Below are positions 6,640-13,132 of a DNA stretch of 13,776 nucleotides, piece by piece (position 1 is the stretch's first letter; every line of letters begins with the position of its first letter). Source of the stretch: Vampirovibrionales bacterium (GTDB lineage Bacteria; Cyanobacteriota; Vampirovibrionia; Vampirovibrionales; JAGQHJ01). A program made the translations under genes and the position numbers. The stretch is taken from NCBI GenBank assembly GCA_025451145.1, contig JANWKX010000058.1, positions 1 to 13,776 of the forward strand. Reading direction: 5' to 3'. The notes beneath the pieces were generated by a model. The model did no database searches. It saw nothing but the letters and a program-made list of their open reading frames with translations, and had not been told where the DNA came from.

Positions 6640-6996
6640 ATGGGATTAAATGCCCTTCGATTTGGACAAGTTTATCGTGTTTCTGTGCCCCCTGCCAATA
6701 TAAAGCAGGGAAAGACGCTGCAATCTTGGCGGAATGTTTTGGAACAGGCCTTGCATAGGACAGCTTCCTGGGAATTTAAGCACCCATTTGGCCAGGTCCT
6801 GGAGACCGATGAAGACGGAAAACGCTATGTTGTGACCGGGCCTGAGCTTAGCCTTCTTCAGAATGCTTCACCTCAAGCGTTTCACCAAATTGCTGCAAAG
6901 CTGGTTTCAGAAAAAGCCTTTCAAGCCAAGCCTTTTCGCGGGCAATCTCCTGATAGGGTTGAGACATCCAATCCAGGGATTTCAATTTCGGTATAA
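6640..6996 (+). CDS. Small hypothetical protein with N-terminal RFG motif
   Basis: A 118-residue protein from ATG 6640; a GTG two codons earlier (6634) is possible, but GGTTGGG at 6624-6630 is better spaced for the ATG. The start reads MGLNALRFGQVYRV, with RFG at 7-9, similar in place and following pattern (RFG, polar, Leu/Val, then aromatic/aliphatic residues) to the protein at 3043. Residues 18-43 look like an amphipathic helix; VLETDEDGKRYVVTGPE (52-68) suggests a beta-hairpin; 70-92 is another helix; the tail is polar. No signal peptide, membrane helix or known motif. A good promoter with an overlapping palindrome precedes it, which supports a real, regulated gene. It is followed after 98 bases by the HDOD gene on the same strand. 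Function unknown. Confidence 0.68.
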   Translation: MGLNALRFGQVYRVSVPPANIKQGKTLQSWRNVLEQALHRTASWEFKHPFGQVLETDEDGKRYVVTGPELSLLQNASPQAFHQIAAKLVSEKAFQAKPFRGQSPDRVETSNPGISISV

Positions 6997-7035
6997 ACCT
7001 CCTCATTTCCTGTAAAATCTCCATTAACCGCTTTA

Positions 7036-7064
7036 TTGTTTCTGGTCAGGATATACGCCACAAT
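7036..7064 (+). promoter_or_regulatory. Possible sigma-70 promoter of the HDOD gene
   Basis: TTGTTT (7036-7041) and CACAAT (7059-7064) stand 17 bases apart. Transcription would start near 7071, within a small inverted repeat AAGGG-TAC-CCCTT (7069-7081). Assigned by eye. Confidence 0.4.
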
Positions 7065-7094
7065 GGATAAGGGTACCCCTTAGCACGAGTTTAT

Positions 7095-7982
7095 ATGGAT
7101 TCTTTATCCTCCTCAGCCAAGTTTGAGTTGATACTTCGGCGGGTCAGAGATCTCCCGTCGTTACCGGATATTGTTAATAAAATCGTCGCAGTGATGGGGC
7201 ATCCAGAGGTGGCAGCCTCTGAAATCGCCCGTCTCATTAGTTATGATCCTGGACTAACCTCAAAAGTACTTCGGATGGTTAATTCTGCGGCGTATGGGTT
7301 TCAGCGCCAGATCAGCTCGGTACAGCATGCCATTATGCTCCTGGGGTTTAACACGGTTCGCGGAGTCATTCTGAGCGCCACTATTTTTAAGATCTTTGAA
7401 AATAATCCCGCCAAAGGGCTGAATCCCAATGACTTTTGGCGCCATTCCATTGAGACTGCTGTGGGAAGCAGGGTTTTAGCGGAACGGCTTAGAATCCGAT
7501 ATGCCGAAGATGCCTTTAGTGCCGGCATGCTCCACGATTTGGGAAAGATGCTTTTATCATCCCACTGCTCATCTGAGTATGAGCCCGTTTTATTGAGTGC
7601 CAGGCAAAAAGGACTTCCATGTCATGGGGAGGCGTTTTACAAACTGGAGAAAGCGCATTTGGGGATCACACATACGGAGTTGGGGTATCAACTTGGCATC
7701 CGCTGGCGTATGCCATCCACCATTCTGGAAGTCATTCAGCATCATCACCACCCTGAACAGGCAGAAGAAGCCATTGATTTGGTTTACGTGGTTGCCCTGG
7801 CCAACGCCTTTAGTGTCATGAACCAGATTAATTTCGGCATCTTTCATCCCGATCTCATGCCGACGTCGTTATTGGCGTATCTCAACTGTTCTGAGGAGGA
7901 TTTTTCCGAGGCTGAACAGCTGTTTAAAGCGGTACAAGGCGAGCTGGGTGGGGTAGAAGAATTCTTGGCCTCATTGAAGTAA
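7095..7982 (+). CDS. HDOD domain signalling protein
   Basis: A 295-residue, single-domain HDOD protein. The family is a non-enzymatic or degenerate relative of HD phosphohydrolases found in signalling, chemotaxis and stress output proteins. The signature is clear: LPSLPDIVNKI at 20-30, the ISYDPGLTSKVLRMVNSAAYG stretch at 48-68, and the QHAIMLLG helix at 77-84. Unlike many HDOD proteins it keeps several metal-type residues of the HD fold: H117, HD at 147-148 (MLHDLGK), H193, and a run of four histidines at 216-219. Whether this is a working phosphohydrolase is open. No receiver, GGDEF or other partner domain is attached and no such gene is adjacent, so the input signal is unknown. The ATG has only a weak ribosome site. 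A structured region with terminator-like hairpins follows. Confidence 0.93.
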   Translation: MDSLSSSAKFELILRRVRDLPSLPDIVNKIVAVMGHPEVAASEIARLISYDPGLTSKVLRMVNSAAYGFQRQISSVQHAIMLLGFNTVRGVILSATIFKIFENNPAKGLNPNDFWRHSIETAVGSRVLAERLRIRYAEDAFSAGMLHDLGKMLLSSHCSSEYEPVLLSARQKGLPCHGEAFYKLEKAHLGITHTELGYQLGIRWRMPSTILEVIQHHHHPEQAEEAIDLVYVVALANAFSVMNQINFGIFHPDLMPTSLLAYLNCSEEDFSEAEQLFKAVQGELGGVEEFLASLK

Positions 7983-8004
7983 CATCGCCTGAAAAATAAT
8001 TTAA

Positions 8005-8057
8005 AAAGCCGATAATGGTCAATTCATGACCTATTTGGTTTGGGATTAAACGGCTTT
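8005..8057 (+). terminator. Branched hairpin after the HDOD gene, weak terminator candidate
   Basis: The 7-bp stem AAAGCCG/CGGCTTT closes a 39-base loop that itself contains the hairpin GGTCA-ATTCA-TGACC. It begins 22 bases after the HDOD stop. Only a broken pyrimidine tract (CTTTCTC) follows, so termination would be weak. Confidence 0.35.
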
Positions 8058-8101
8058 CTCATAGCTTTCTTGGGTATATAGGCCTACCCAGTGTTCTAGA
8101 A

Positions 8102-8142
8102 GCTTCCTCTCCTTAGAGGATGAGGCTGTTTGCGAAGGAAGC
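8102..8142 (+). other. Mutually exclusive hairpins, possible RNA switch
   Basis: GCTTCCT (8102-8108) can pair with AGGAAGC (8136-8142). The overlapping TCCTCT (8105-8110) can instead pair with AGAGGA (8115-8120) across a 4-base loop. The two stems share bases and cannot both form. No known riboswitch consensus was recognised. Confidence 0.35.
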
Positions 8143-8182
8143 ATATACTGAAATTGATCCACAACAACCACCTCGTTTGTCT

Positions 8183-8217
8183 ATCACACTGTATATCAGT
8201 CGGTGTGATTTTTTTTG
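8183..8217 (+). terminator. Intrinsic terminator upstream of the hydrolase operon
   Basis: ATCACAC (8183-8189) pairs with GTGTGAT (8203-8209) around a 13-base loop, followed by an uninterrupted T-run to 8216. It either ends the HDOD transcript, ends a small RNA encoded in the gap, or attenuates transcription into the gene at 8330. Confidence 0.75.
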
Positions 8218-8257
8218 AGTAAAATTCAAAATTTTGGATTTGAAGGACTTTAACACT

Positions 8258-8285
8258 TTGCCCTGGCATTAAAAATGAAGATAAT
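8258..8285 (+). promoter_or_regulatory. Possible promoter of the isochorismatase-sialidase gene pair
   Basis: TTGCCC (8258-8263) and GATAAT (8280-8285) are separated by 16 bases and lie downstream of the terminator, giving a leader of roughly 38 bases before ATG 8330. Assigned by eye. Confidence 0.35.
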
Positions 8286-8329
8286 AGAAATGTAACAACG
8301 GCGAAAGGCCAATAGGGCAGCATTGAACG

Positions 8330-8881
8330 ATGGCAATCCTTCTGGACCCGAATCAGGCATTATTACTCATCATTGATATCCAAGAGAAGTTTCGCTCGGT
8401 GATCTGGCAAAGCCAGGAGATGATTGAAAGCGCACAACGCATGGTCCAGGGATGCTCTCTCTTGAATATTCCGATTCTCATCAGCGAGCAATATCCCCAA
8501 GGCTTAGGGCCAACCATGCCCGAATTAACGGCGCATCTGCCTGAGACGGCCCTCTTTATTGAGAAAACCGCTTTTGGGTGTTATGGAGAGCCCCGTATTC
8601 AAGAGGCCATTGAGAGATTTAACCGTCCTCAAATCTTGGTTTGTGGCCTGGAAGCCCATATCTGTGTGAATCAAACGGTGGTTCGGCTTTTAGAGGAGGA
8701 TTATCAAGTCTATCTGATTGAAGAGGCCATTGGCGCTAGGACCGAGACCAATTACCGCTTGGGCCTCAAAAAGCTGTACCAGCTCGGCGCCATCTCCAGT
8801 GGTGTTGAAATGGCTTTGTTTGAACTACTGGGCGGTTCAGGCCATCCGCAATTCAAAGCCATACAAAGGCTCATTAAATAG
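8330..8881 (+). CDS. Isochorismatase-family cysteine hydrolase
   Basis: A 183-residue single-domain member of the isochorismatase/nicotinamidase superfamily. The Asp-Lys-Cys triad is visible: D16 in LLIIDIQEKF, K79 in IEKTAFGC, and C112 in GLEAHICVNQT. The SEQYPQGLGPTMPEL segment (52-66) is like the ISOC1/YcaC-type branch, whose substrates are mostly unknown, rather than true isochorismatases or PncA; so I give no gene symbol. Residue K79 and the Glu-Ala-His before the cysteine are as expected. No signal peptide; cytoplasmic. Ribosome-site support is weak (AGGGCAG around 8313). Its TAG stop is followed at once by the ATG of the sialidase-fold gene, so the two are translationally coupled and probably act on related substrates, but no pathway can be named from the sequence. 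Confidence 0.9.
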   Translation: MAILLDPNQALLLIIDIQEKFRSVIWQSQEMIESAQRMVQGCSLLNIPILISEQYPQGLGPTMPELTAHLPETALFIEKTAFGCYGEPRIQEAIERFNRPQILVCGLEAHICVNQTVVRLLEEDYQVYLIEEAIGARTETNYRLGLKKLYQLGAISSGVEMALFELLGGSGHPQFKAIQRLIK

Positions 8882-9958
8882 ATGTTCAGGGTGGTTGAGT
8901 GCGGTGATATTGTTCCCCATAGGCATGGGGTCTATACCAGTTTTCCCTCGATTGCCCGGGATCCCTATACCGATGACGTTTTAATTTTATTTCGCCAAGC
9001 CATCTACCATGAAGCCGATCCGCGCCCGGCCATGAGGGCCCATGGGTTGGAGGGATGCCTTTATGTCACTCGGCTTTTGCCGGATCTCAAATCATTCTCA
9101 ATGCCTAAGATGGTGTTGCATTACAAAAATTTTGAGCCGGGGCTGATCGATGGGACGTTGACAACCATTGGCGATCGCTTGCTGCTTTTGGTTCGTCGTT
9201 ATCCGACGGAGCCTTCGGTTTTTTATACATCCGGAAACACCCTGAGCCAATTGGATCCGTTAACCCTCTTTCCGGCAGAAAAAATGATTAAAGGTGGGGC
9301 GCAATGGGGCAGGGCTATCGAACTCAAAGAGAGTGGACGCCTGCTTCAAGTGTTTTATGGCGGAGAGAGGGCTTTCTTGGAACAGCATTATTTAGACAAG
9401 CCCATACCGCCCCATTATACACGGCCTAGCCTCTTCTATTCCGATGATAAAGGGCACACCTGGCACTTTTTAAACTGGATTTCCCCCATGTTTATGGATG
9501 AAGTCGTCACAGCCAACGAAACGGCGCTTATCGAAGAGGATGGTGTGCTGTATGTGCTGATGCGAACCGCCAAGGATCCAAAGGGACGGTTGTATTTTTC
9601 AAAAAGTCAGGATGGTGGTCTGTCTTGGGAACCCCCAAGACATTCAGGACTAAGGGGCCAAGCACCGGTGTTTTATAAAATGCCTGACGGGAAGATTTTA
9701 CTGTGTTTCAGAGGCTATTTGCCGGAGTCGGATGAAACGGGTGGCACCATGAGCCTTTGCCGGTTCTTCCCCGATACGGAATCCTGGAGCGAGCCCGTTG
9801 TGGTGGAACCTTACTTCGGTAACCATTATGATGGCGGTTATGGCGATATGATCTGGGTGCCCGAAAAACAGCAATTGTTAATGGCGTATTATGTTTCAAA
9901 CGATCCTGAAACCAGAAACCCTTGGCTTCGCTATGCATGGGTAGAGATTGATAGATAA
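8882..9958 (+). CDS. Sialidase-fold (BNR/Asp-box) protein, probable glycoside hydrolase
   Basis: A 358-residue protein with a six-bladed beta-propeller of the sialidase superfamily. Two Asp-boxes are clear: SDDKGHTW (187-194) and SQDGGLSW (242-249). Other family-type features are FRQA near 37-40, ANETALIEEDG (211-221) with a candidate catalytic/acidic Glu, RGQAPVF (258-264), and DGGYGDM at 317-323, the place where the nucleophile Tyr region lies in related proteins. Classical FRIP and the full arginine triad could not be assigned with certainty, so it may cleave something other than sialic acid or be non-catalytic. No signal peptide or membrane helix is seen, which is unusual for a secreted sialidase and points to an internal substrate. 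Its ATG touches the stop of the preceding isochorismatase-family gene. A hairpin with T-run on the minus strand lies just after its stop. Confidence 0.85.
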   Translation: MFRVVECGDIVPHRHGVYTSFPSIARDPYTDDVLILFRQAIYHEADPRPAMRAHGLEGCLYVTRLLPDLKSFSMPKMVLHYKNFEPGLIDGTLTTIGDRLLLLVRRYPTEPSVFYTSGNTLSQLDPLTLFPAEKMIKGGAQWGRAIELKESGRLLQVFYGGERAFLEQHYLDKPIPPHYTRPSLFYSDDKGHTWHFLNWISPMFMDEVVTANETALIEEDGVLYVLMRTAKDPKGRLYFSKSQDGGLSWEPPRHSGLRGQAPVFYKMPDGKILLCFRGYLPESDETGGTMSLCRFFPDTESWSEPVVVEPYFGNHYDGGYGDMIWVPEKQQLLMAYYVSNDPETRNPWLRYAWVEIDR

Positions 9959-9960
9959 AA

Positions 9961-9977
9961 GGCCGCTTTTAGCGGCC
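9961..9977 (-). terminator. GC-rich hairpin, terminator oriented to the minus strand
   Basis: GGCCGCT (9961-9967), loop TTT, AGCGGCC (9971-9977). On the minus strand the stem is followed by TTTTATC, a short T-run; on the plus strand it is followed by CTGGCA, which is not. It may still stabilise the 3' end of the sialidase-fold message. A minus transcript reaching it would have to start in the gap 9978-10430. Confidence 0.5.
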
Positions 9978-10323
9978 CTGGCAAAATAAGCATCTACCCG
10001 TAAATGACTAACCCTCCTTTCAGGCCCAATAGGCAAGGACGGATAGAATGCTCTCAAATTTTCAGTGAGACAATCTTAAATTCAGCTTTTCAGCATATAA
10101 AGCGTCAATTTCATTGATGATCAGGACAACAACCAATAACACAAGGGTTTAGATCAAGCCACAGAAGAAATAACCTTCAGATGAAATATCTGAATTCCCC
10201 TAAGCAACCCATCAAGTTTTCCCAACGGTTTCTGTTGCTTTAACGATATCAATCATAATGACAAATTTGTGTCCTGTCACGCTACGACAAACGGCGTTTT
10301 TACCAATATTTACACGATAGGGC

Positions 10324-10357
10324 AAAGGGGATTACGGCGCTCGATTTCCCTTTTTTT
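10324..10357 (+). terminator. Hairpin with T-run upstream of the mur operon promoter
   Basis: AAAGGGGA (10324-10331) pairs with the stretch 10346-10353 (one G-T pair) and is followed by TTTT, seven T's in all. It lies about 30 bases before the TATAAT box and would insulate the operon from upstream transcripts or end a short RNA from the gap. Confidence 0.55.
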
Positions 10358-10383
10358 CAAGGCGTTGGTCCAGAAAATACAGG

Positions 10384-10389
10384 TATAAT
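10384..10389 (+). promoter_or_regulatory. TATAAT -10 box of the pentapeptide-mur operon
   Basis: A consensus TATAAT lies 41 bases before ATG 10431. No good -35 element is found at 16-18 bases; TTGGTC (10365-10370) is only 13 bases away. Use of an activator or an alternative -35 contact is possible. Confidence 0.5.
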
Positions 10390-10430
10390 GAGAAGTACGA
10401 TAGTGATTGGTTTATTGAGGAGCAACCCGC

Positions 10431-10760
10431 ATGGCTGATCCAAAAGCCTTACTCCTGGTCCAAGAAGAGCAATACCAGGAATACAATAAACTGGCGGCAA
10501 CACTTGATGAAGTTGATCTTTCCTGCGGTCAGTTTAGAGGCTATGATTTACGAAAGTTTCATTTGGCTAATGCCAATTTGTCTGAGTCTTACTTGAGAAA
10601 CGCCGATTTAAGGGGCCTGGATCTGAGTCAGGCAAAGTTGAGAGGCGCCAGCTTGAAAGGTTGTAAAATCAGTGGTGTTTTGTTTCCGGAAACCATTTCG
10701 CCTGAGGAAATCCGTTTAAGCCTGGATTATGGTACCCGGTTGAGAGAAAGGTCATTGTAG
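10431..10760 (+). CDS. Pentapeptide-repeat protein heading the mur operon
   Basis: A 109-residue protein with an N-terminal helix (1-27), then twelve pentapeptide repeats in unbroken register at 28-87, and a short charged C-terminal helix (91-107, EEIRLSLDYGTRLRER). The central residues run L30, F35, L40, L45, L50, L55, L60, L65, L70, L75, I80, F85. The repeats should form a right-handed quadrilateral beta-helix of three full turns. No enzyme motif, signal peptide or membrane helix; such proteins are usually protein-binding scaffolds, and some mimic DNA to bind gyrase, though this one is shorter than those. GAGGAG at 10417-10422 gives a strong ribosome site. Only 3 bases separate it from murF, so it is cotranscribed with peptidoglycan synthesis genes, which suggests but does not prove a role there. 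Confidence 0.88.
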   Translation: MADPKALLLVQEEQYQEYNKLAATLDEVDLSCGQFRGYDLRKFHLANANLSESYLRNADLRGLDLSQAKLRGASLKGCKISGVLFPETISPEEIRLSLDYGTRLRERSL

Positions 10761-10763
10761 CGT

Positions 10764-12176
10764 ATGAAATCCCAAGCCACATTCACCTGGCAGGCGCTTT
10801 TGGATGCAACAGGGGGTGAGTTGATCTCACATTACCGTGTCTTTGACCTGGTGGCCATTGATACGGACACACGTACGTTAAGCAATGGGGCTTTCTTTTT
10901 GCCGTTAACGGGTGAAAATTTTAATGGAAACGATTATATTGAAGCCGCTTATGGCCAAGGCGCAGAAGGGGCCTTTGTGGCCAAGGCCTACTTAGAGACG
11001 CATCCGGATTTAAAACGCTTTCCAAACCTTATTGCCGTAGAAGATCCTCTAATGACTTATCTCAAGTTGGGGCAGTATCATCGGCATCGTTCCCAAGCTA
11101 AAATTATTGCCATTACAGGCAGTTCCGGCAAAACCACGACCAAGGAAATGCTGTTTCAAATGCTTCAGGTCGCCTTTCCCAATCAAGCCCAACGGACGGA
11201 GAAAAATTTTAACAATGAAGTGGGTGTGGCCAGAACCTTGCTGGATATTCTGCCAGATACCCGGGCTATGGTGGTGGAAATGGGCATGCGTGGGCTCAAT
11301 CAGATTCGTTTGCTCTCGGTCCATGCAGAGCCCGATGTGTCTGTCATTACCAACATCGGTCCAGCCCACATTGGCCTGTTAGGTTCTCTGGAGGCCATAG
11401 CCAGGGCCAAATCCGAGATTTTTGAAGGCTTGGATCCAAAAACAGGCGTTGGGATTATTAATGGCGATGATCCGCTTTTGGTTGAAGTGGCTTCACGTTC
11501 TTGGTCCGGGCAAATGGAACCTTTTTCACTGCACGAAGTGGAAGAAATCCATACACTCGCCAACGGAAAAATTACCTTTGACTATGATTCGGTGACCTTT
11601 ACCCTGGGTTTGCCGGGATCTCATAATGTCATGAACGCCCTGGCTTGTATTAAAGTCTGTGAAACTTTGGGCATTCCGCTGAAGCAGGTTGCTGACGCTT
11701 TGGCGGAATTCAATGCGGGAGGTGGTCGATGGGAGAAGCAGCCTGTCGAGGGCCGAGAGACTTTATGGGTCATTAATGATGCCTATAATGCCAACCCCTC
11801 CAGTATGCGGGTATCGTTGGGAACCTTTATGGATACCCAATATCAAGGCTTGAAAAAGATTGCGGTCATTGGCCCCATGGCGGAGTTGGGCGATTTTAGC
11901 CAGCAGTACCATCGGGAGCTTGGAGAATGGCTCATCAATCGTGATGGTCTTGATGGATTGGTTGTCTTTGGACACGAGGCCACGCCTATTGCTGAGGCGG
12001 TATCCACTTCGACATTGCCTGTCTTTAAAGCGGAGTCACATGCGGAAGCGGTTTCGTTATTGCTTCACAATTGGCCGTCAGAGACGATTTTCTTTTTAAA
12101 GGCCTCCAGAGAATCCCACTTGGAGGAAATTCCGTTGTTACTAAAGCCAGCTCAAGCACCCTATGCTGTACCCTAA
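10764..12176 (+). CDS. murF: UDP-N-acetylmuramoyl-tripeptide-D-alanyl-D-alanine ligase
   Basis: MurF joins D-Ala-D-Ala to the UDP-MurNAc-tripeptide with ATP, the last cytoplasmic step of the nucleotide precursor. The 470 residues match the usual size. Seen in order: N-terminal substrate domain with DTRTL (35-39); P-loop GSSGKTTTKE (119-128); NFNNEVGVARTLL (148-160); EMGMRG (172-177); TNIGPAHIG (196-204); the AKSEIFEG segment with K216, the probable carbamylated lysine; NGDD (233-236); HNVMNALA (287-294); GGRWE (320-324); and DAYNANPSSM (339-348) in the C-terminal domain. The last motif and the D-Ala-D-Ala-type context separate it from MurE and MurC. A weak ribosome site (AAAGG, 10747-10751) and the 3-base gap suggest coupling to the pentapeptide gene. 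Its 3' end overlaps mraY by 14 bases. Confidence 0.97.
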   Translation: MKSQATFTWQALLDATGGELISHYRVFDLVAIDTDTRTLSNGAFFLPLTGENFNGNDYIEAAYGQGAEGAFVAKAYLETHPDLKRFPNLIAVEDPLMTYLKLGQYHRHRSQAKIIAITGSSGKTTTKEMLFQMLQVAFPNQAQRTEKNFNNEVGVARTLLDILPDTRAMVVEMGMRGLNQIRLLSVHAEPDVSVITNIGPAHIGLLGSLEAIARAKSEIFEGLDPKTGVGIINGDDPLLVEVASRSWSGQMEPFSLHEVEEIHTLANGKITFDYDSVTFTLGLPGSHNVMNALACIKVCETLGIPLKQVADALAEFNAGGGRWEKQPVEGRETLWVINDAYNANPSSMRVSLGTFMDTQYQGLKKIAVIGPMAELGDFSQQYHRELGEWLINRDGLDGLVVFGHEATPIAEAVSTSTLPVFKAESHAEAVSLLLHNWPSETIFFLKASRESHLEEIPLLLKPAQAPYAVP

Positions 12177-13131
12177 TCCTTTTCCCCTCTTTATACCAGC
12201 CATGTTGTGGCTTATCTTGGGGCCACCCTATATTCGCATCCTCAAAGAAAAAACCTTTGGTCAATACATCCGTGAAGATGGCCCAGAAAGCCACAAAAAA
12301 AAGGCAGGGACGCCCACAATGGGAGGATTGCTGATCCTGGTCACCGCCTTGCTTACACTGGCTGGATTTTTAATTTGGAAGCCTGGGCTCATCAATATGG
12401 AACTGGGATGGGCTGTGTTACTCCTCTTGGTGTTTGCCTTGATGGGGTTTTCCGATGATTACTTAAAGATTGCCAAGAAAAAGAACAAAGGCCTTTCCGG
12501 GTGGTCAAAATTACTGTTCCAAGTCGTTTTTAGCGGAGGGTTAGGCGTCTGGATGATGTGGCAAGGTGGCTCCTCCCTTTCCCTGTTTGGTCCCCATGCC
12601 ATTAACCTGGGCTGGCTCTACCCGTTGTTTGCTGTTTTGGTTATTACCGGGGCTTCTAACGCCTATAATCTGACCGATGGCTTAGATGGCCTGGCGGGAG
12701 GCACTGGGTTTGTGTCCTTGATTGGGTTTGCGTTTCTGTTATCTGTTGGCCACCCGAGTTTGATGCTCTTTGCCTTGGTTTTAGCGGGCGGGTGCTTGGG
12801 CTTTTTGGTATTTAACCGTTATCCTGCCCGGATCTTTATGGGCGATACCGGGAGTTTAGCCATCGGCGGGGCCATGGGGGCCATGGCCATTCTGGGGAAG
12901 GTGGAGCTTTATTTATTGTTACTGGGAGCCATTTATGTCCTGGAGACGCTGTGTGTGATTTTACAGGTCAGCTACTTTAAGCTGACGAAAGGAAAGCGGC
13001 TGTTTAAAATGAGCCCGCTCCATCACCACTTTGAGCTTTCAGGCTGGAAAGAGCCGACCATTGTCTTTACCTTTACGATGACCCAGATTTTGTTGAGTGT
13101 GATTGCGGTTTTACTATACAATAGAAGCTAA
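12163..13131 (+). CDS. mraY: Phospho-N-acetylmuramoyl-pentapeptide transferase
   Basis: MraY is the integral membrane enzyme that transfers phospho-MurNAc-pentapeptide from UDP to undecaprenyl phosphate, forming lipid I. The 322 residues with about ten membrane helices match the shorter (Bacillus-like) form of the family. Motifs: KKAGTPTMGG (46-55); FSDDYLK (96-102) with the D98/D99 pair; SNAYNLTDGLDGLAGG (165-180) with D172 and D175; FNRYPARIFMGDTGS (217-231) with D228; and SPLHHHFE (284-291). All catalytic and magnesium-binding positions look intact. The start ATG lies inside the end of murF (14-base overlap) with no clear ribosome site of its own, indicating translational coupling. The stop is one base before the murD start. 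Function and family are secure. Confidence 0.97.
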   Translation: MLYPNPFPLFIPAMLWLILGPPYIRILKEKTFGQYIREDGPESHKKKAGTPTMGGLLILVTALLTLAGFLIWKPGLINMELGWAVLLLLVFALMGFSDDYLKIAKKKNKGLSGWSKLLFQVVFSGGLGVWMMWQGGSSLSLFGPHAINLGWLYPLFAVLVITGASNAYNLTDGLDGLAGGTGFVSLIGFAFLLSVGHPSLMLFALVLAGGCLGFLVFNRYPARIFMGDTGSLAIGGAMGAMAILGKVELYLLLLGAIYVLETLCVILQVSYFKLTKGKRLFKMSPLHHHFELSGWKEPTIVFTFTMTQILLSVIAVLLYNRS

Positions 13132-13132
13132 G

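Larger units (their letters stand above)
7983..8329. other. Hairpin-rich 347-base intergenic region
   Basis: No coding region is recognised. From left to right: a long hairpin AAAGCCG/CGGCTTT (8005-8011 with 8051-8057) enclosing a second hairpin GGTCA/TGACC (8017-8031); TGGGTA/TACCCA (8071-8076 with 8085-8090); two mutually exclusive stems at 8102-8142; and an intrinsic terminator with eight T's at 8183-8217. After it, TTGCCC (8258) and GATAAT (8280), 16 bases apart, make a plausible promoter for the hydrolase gene. The structures may be the 3' end of the HDOD message, an independent small RNA or a leader. Confidence 0.5.
9959..10430. other. 472-base intergenic region with several hairpins, no recognised gene
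   Basis: Besides the two terminator-like hairpins and the TATAAT box listed separately, it contains TCAAT/ATTGA (10106-10118), TTCAGAT-GAAAT-ATCTGAA (10176-10194), AAGCAAC/GTTGCTT (10202-10208 with 10234-10240) and the palindrome ACAAATTTGT (10261-10270). Small open frames exist on both strands (20 codons from 10258 on plus; up to 37 from 10325 on minus), without ribosome sites. No tRNA or known RNA family was recognised. Confidence 0.45.

Noticed and set aside
8120..8145. GCGAAGGAAGCA resembles the GGAAGGAAGCAG core of signal recognition particle RNA
   Set aside because: The flanking conserved bases and the short stem closed by a GGAA tetraloop are missing, so the likeness is superficial.
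9171..9178. GCGATCGC, the cyanobacterial HIP1 octamer
   Set aside because: A single copy, inside a coding region. HIP1-rich genomes show many copies per 14 kb, so this is no evidence of cyanobacterial origin.
10258..10320. 20-codon plus-strand frame ending just before a terminator
   Set aside because: Not listed as a gene: no ribosome site, no recognised family and too short to judge; mentioned only in the finding on this gap.
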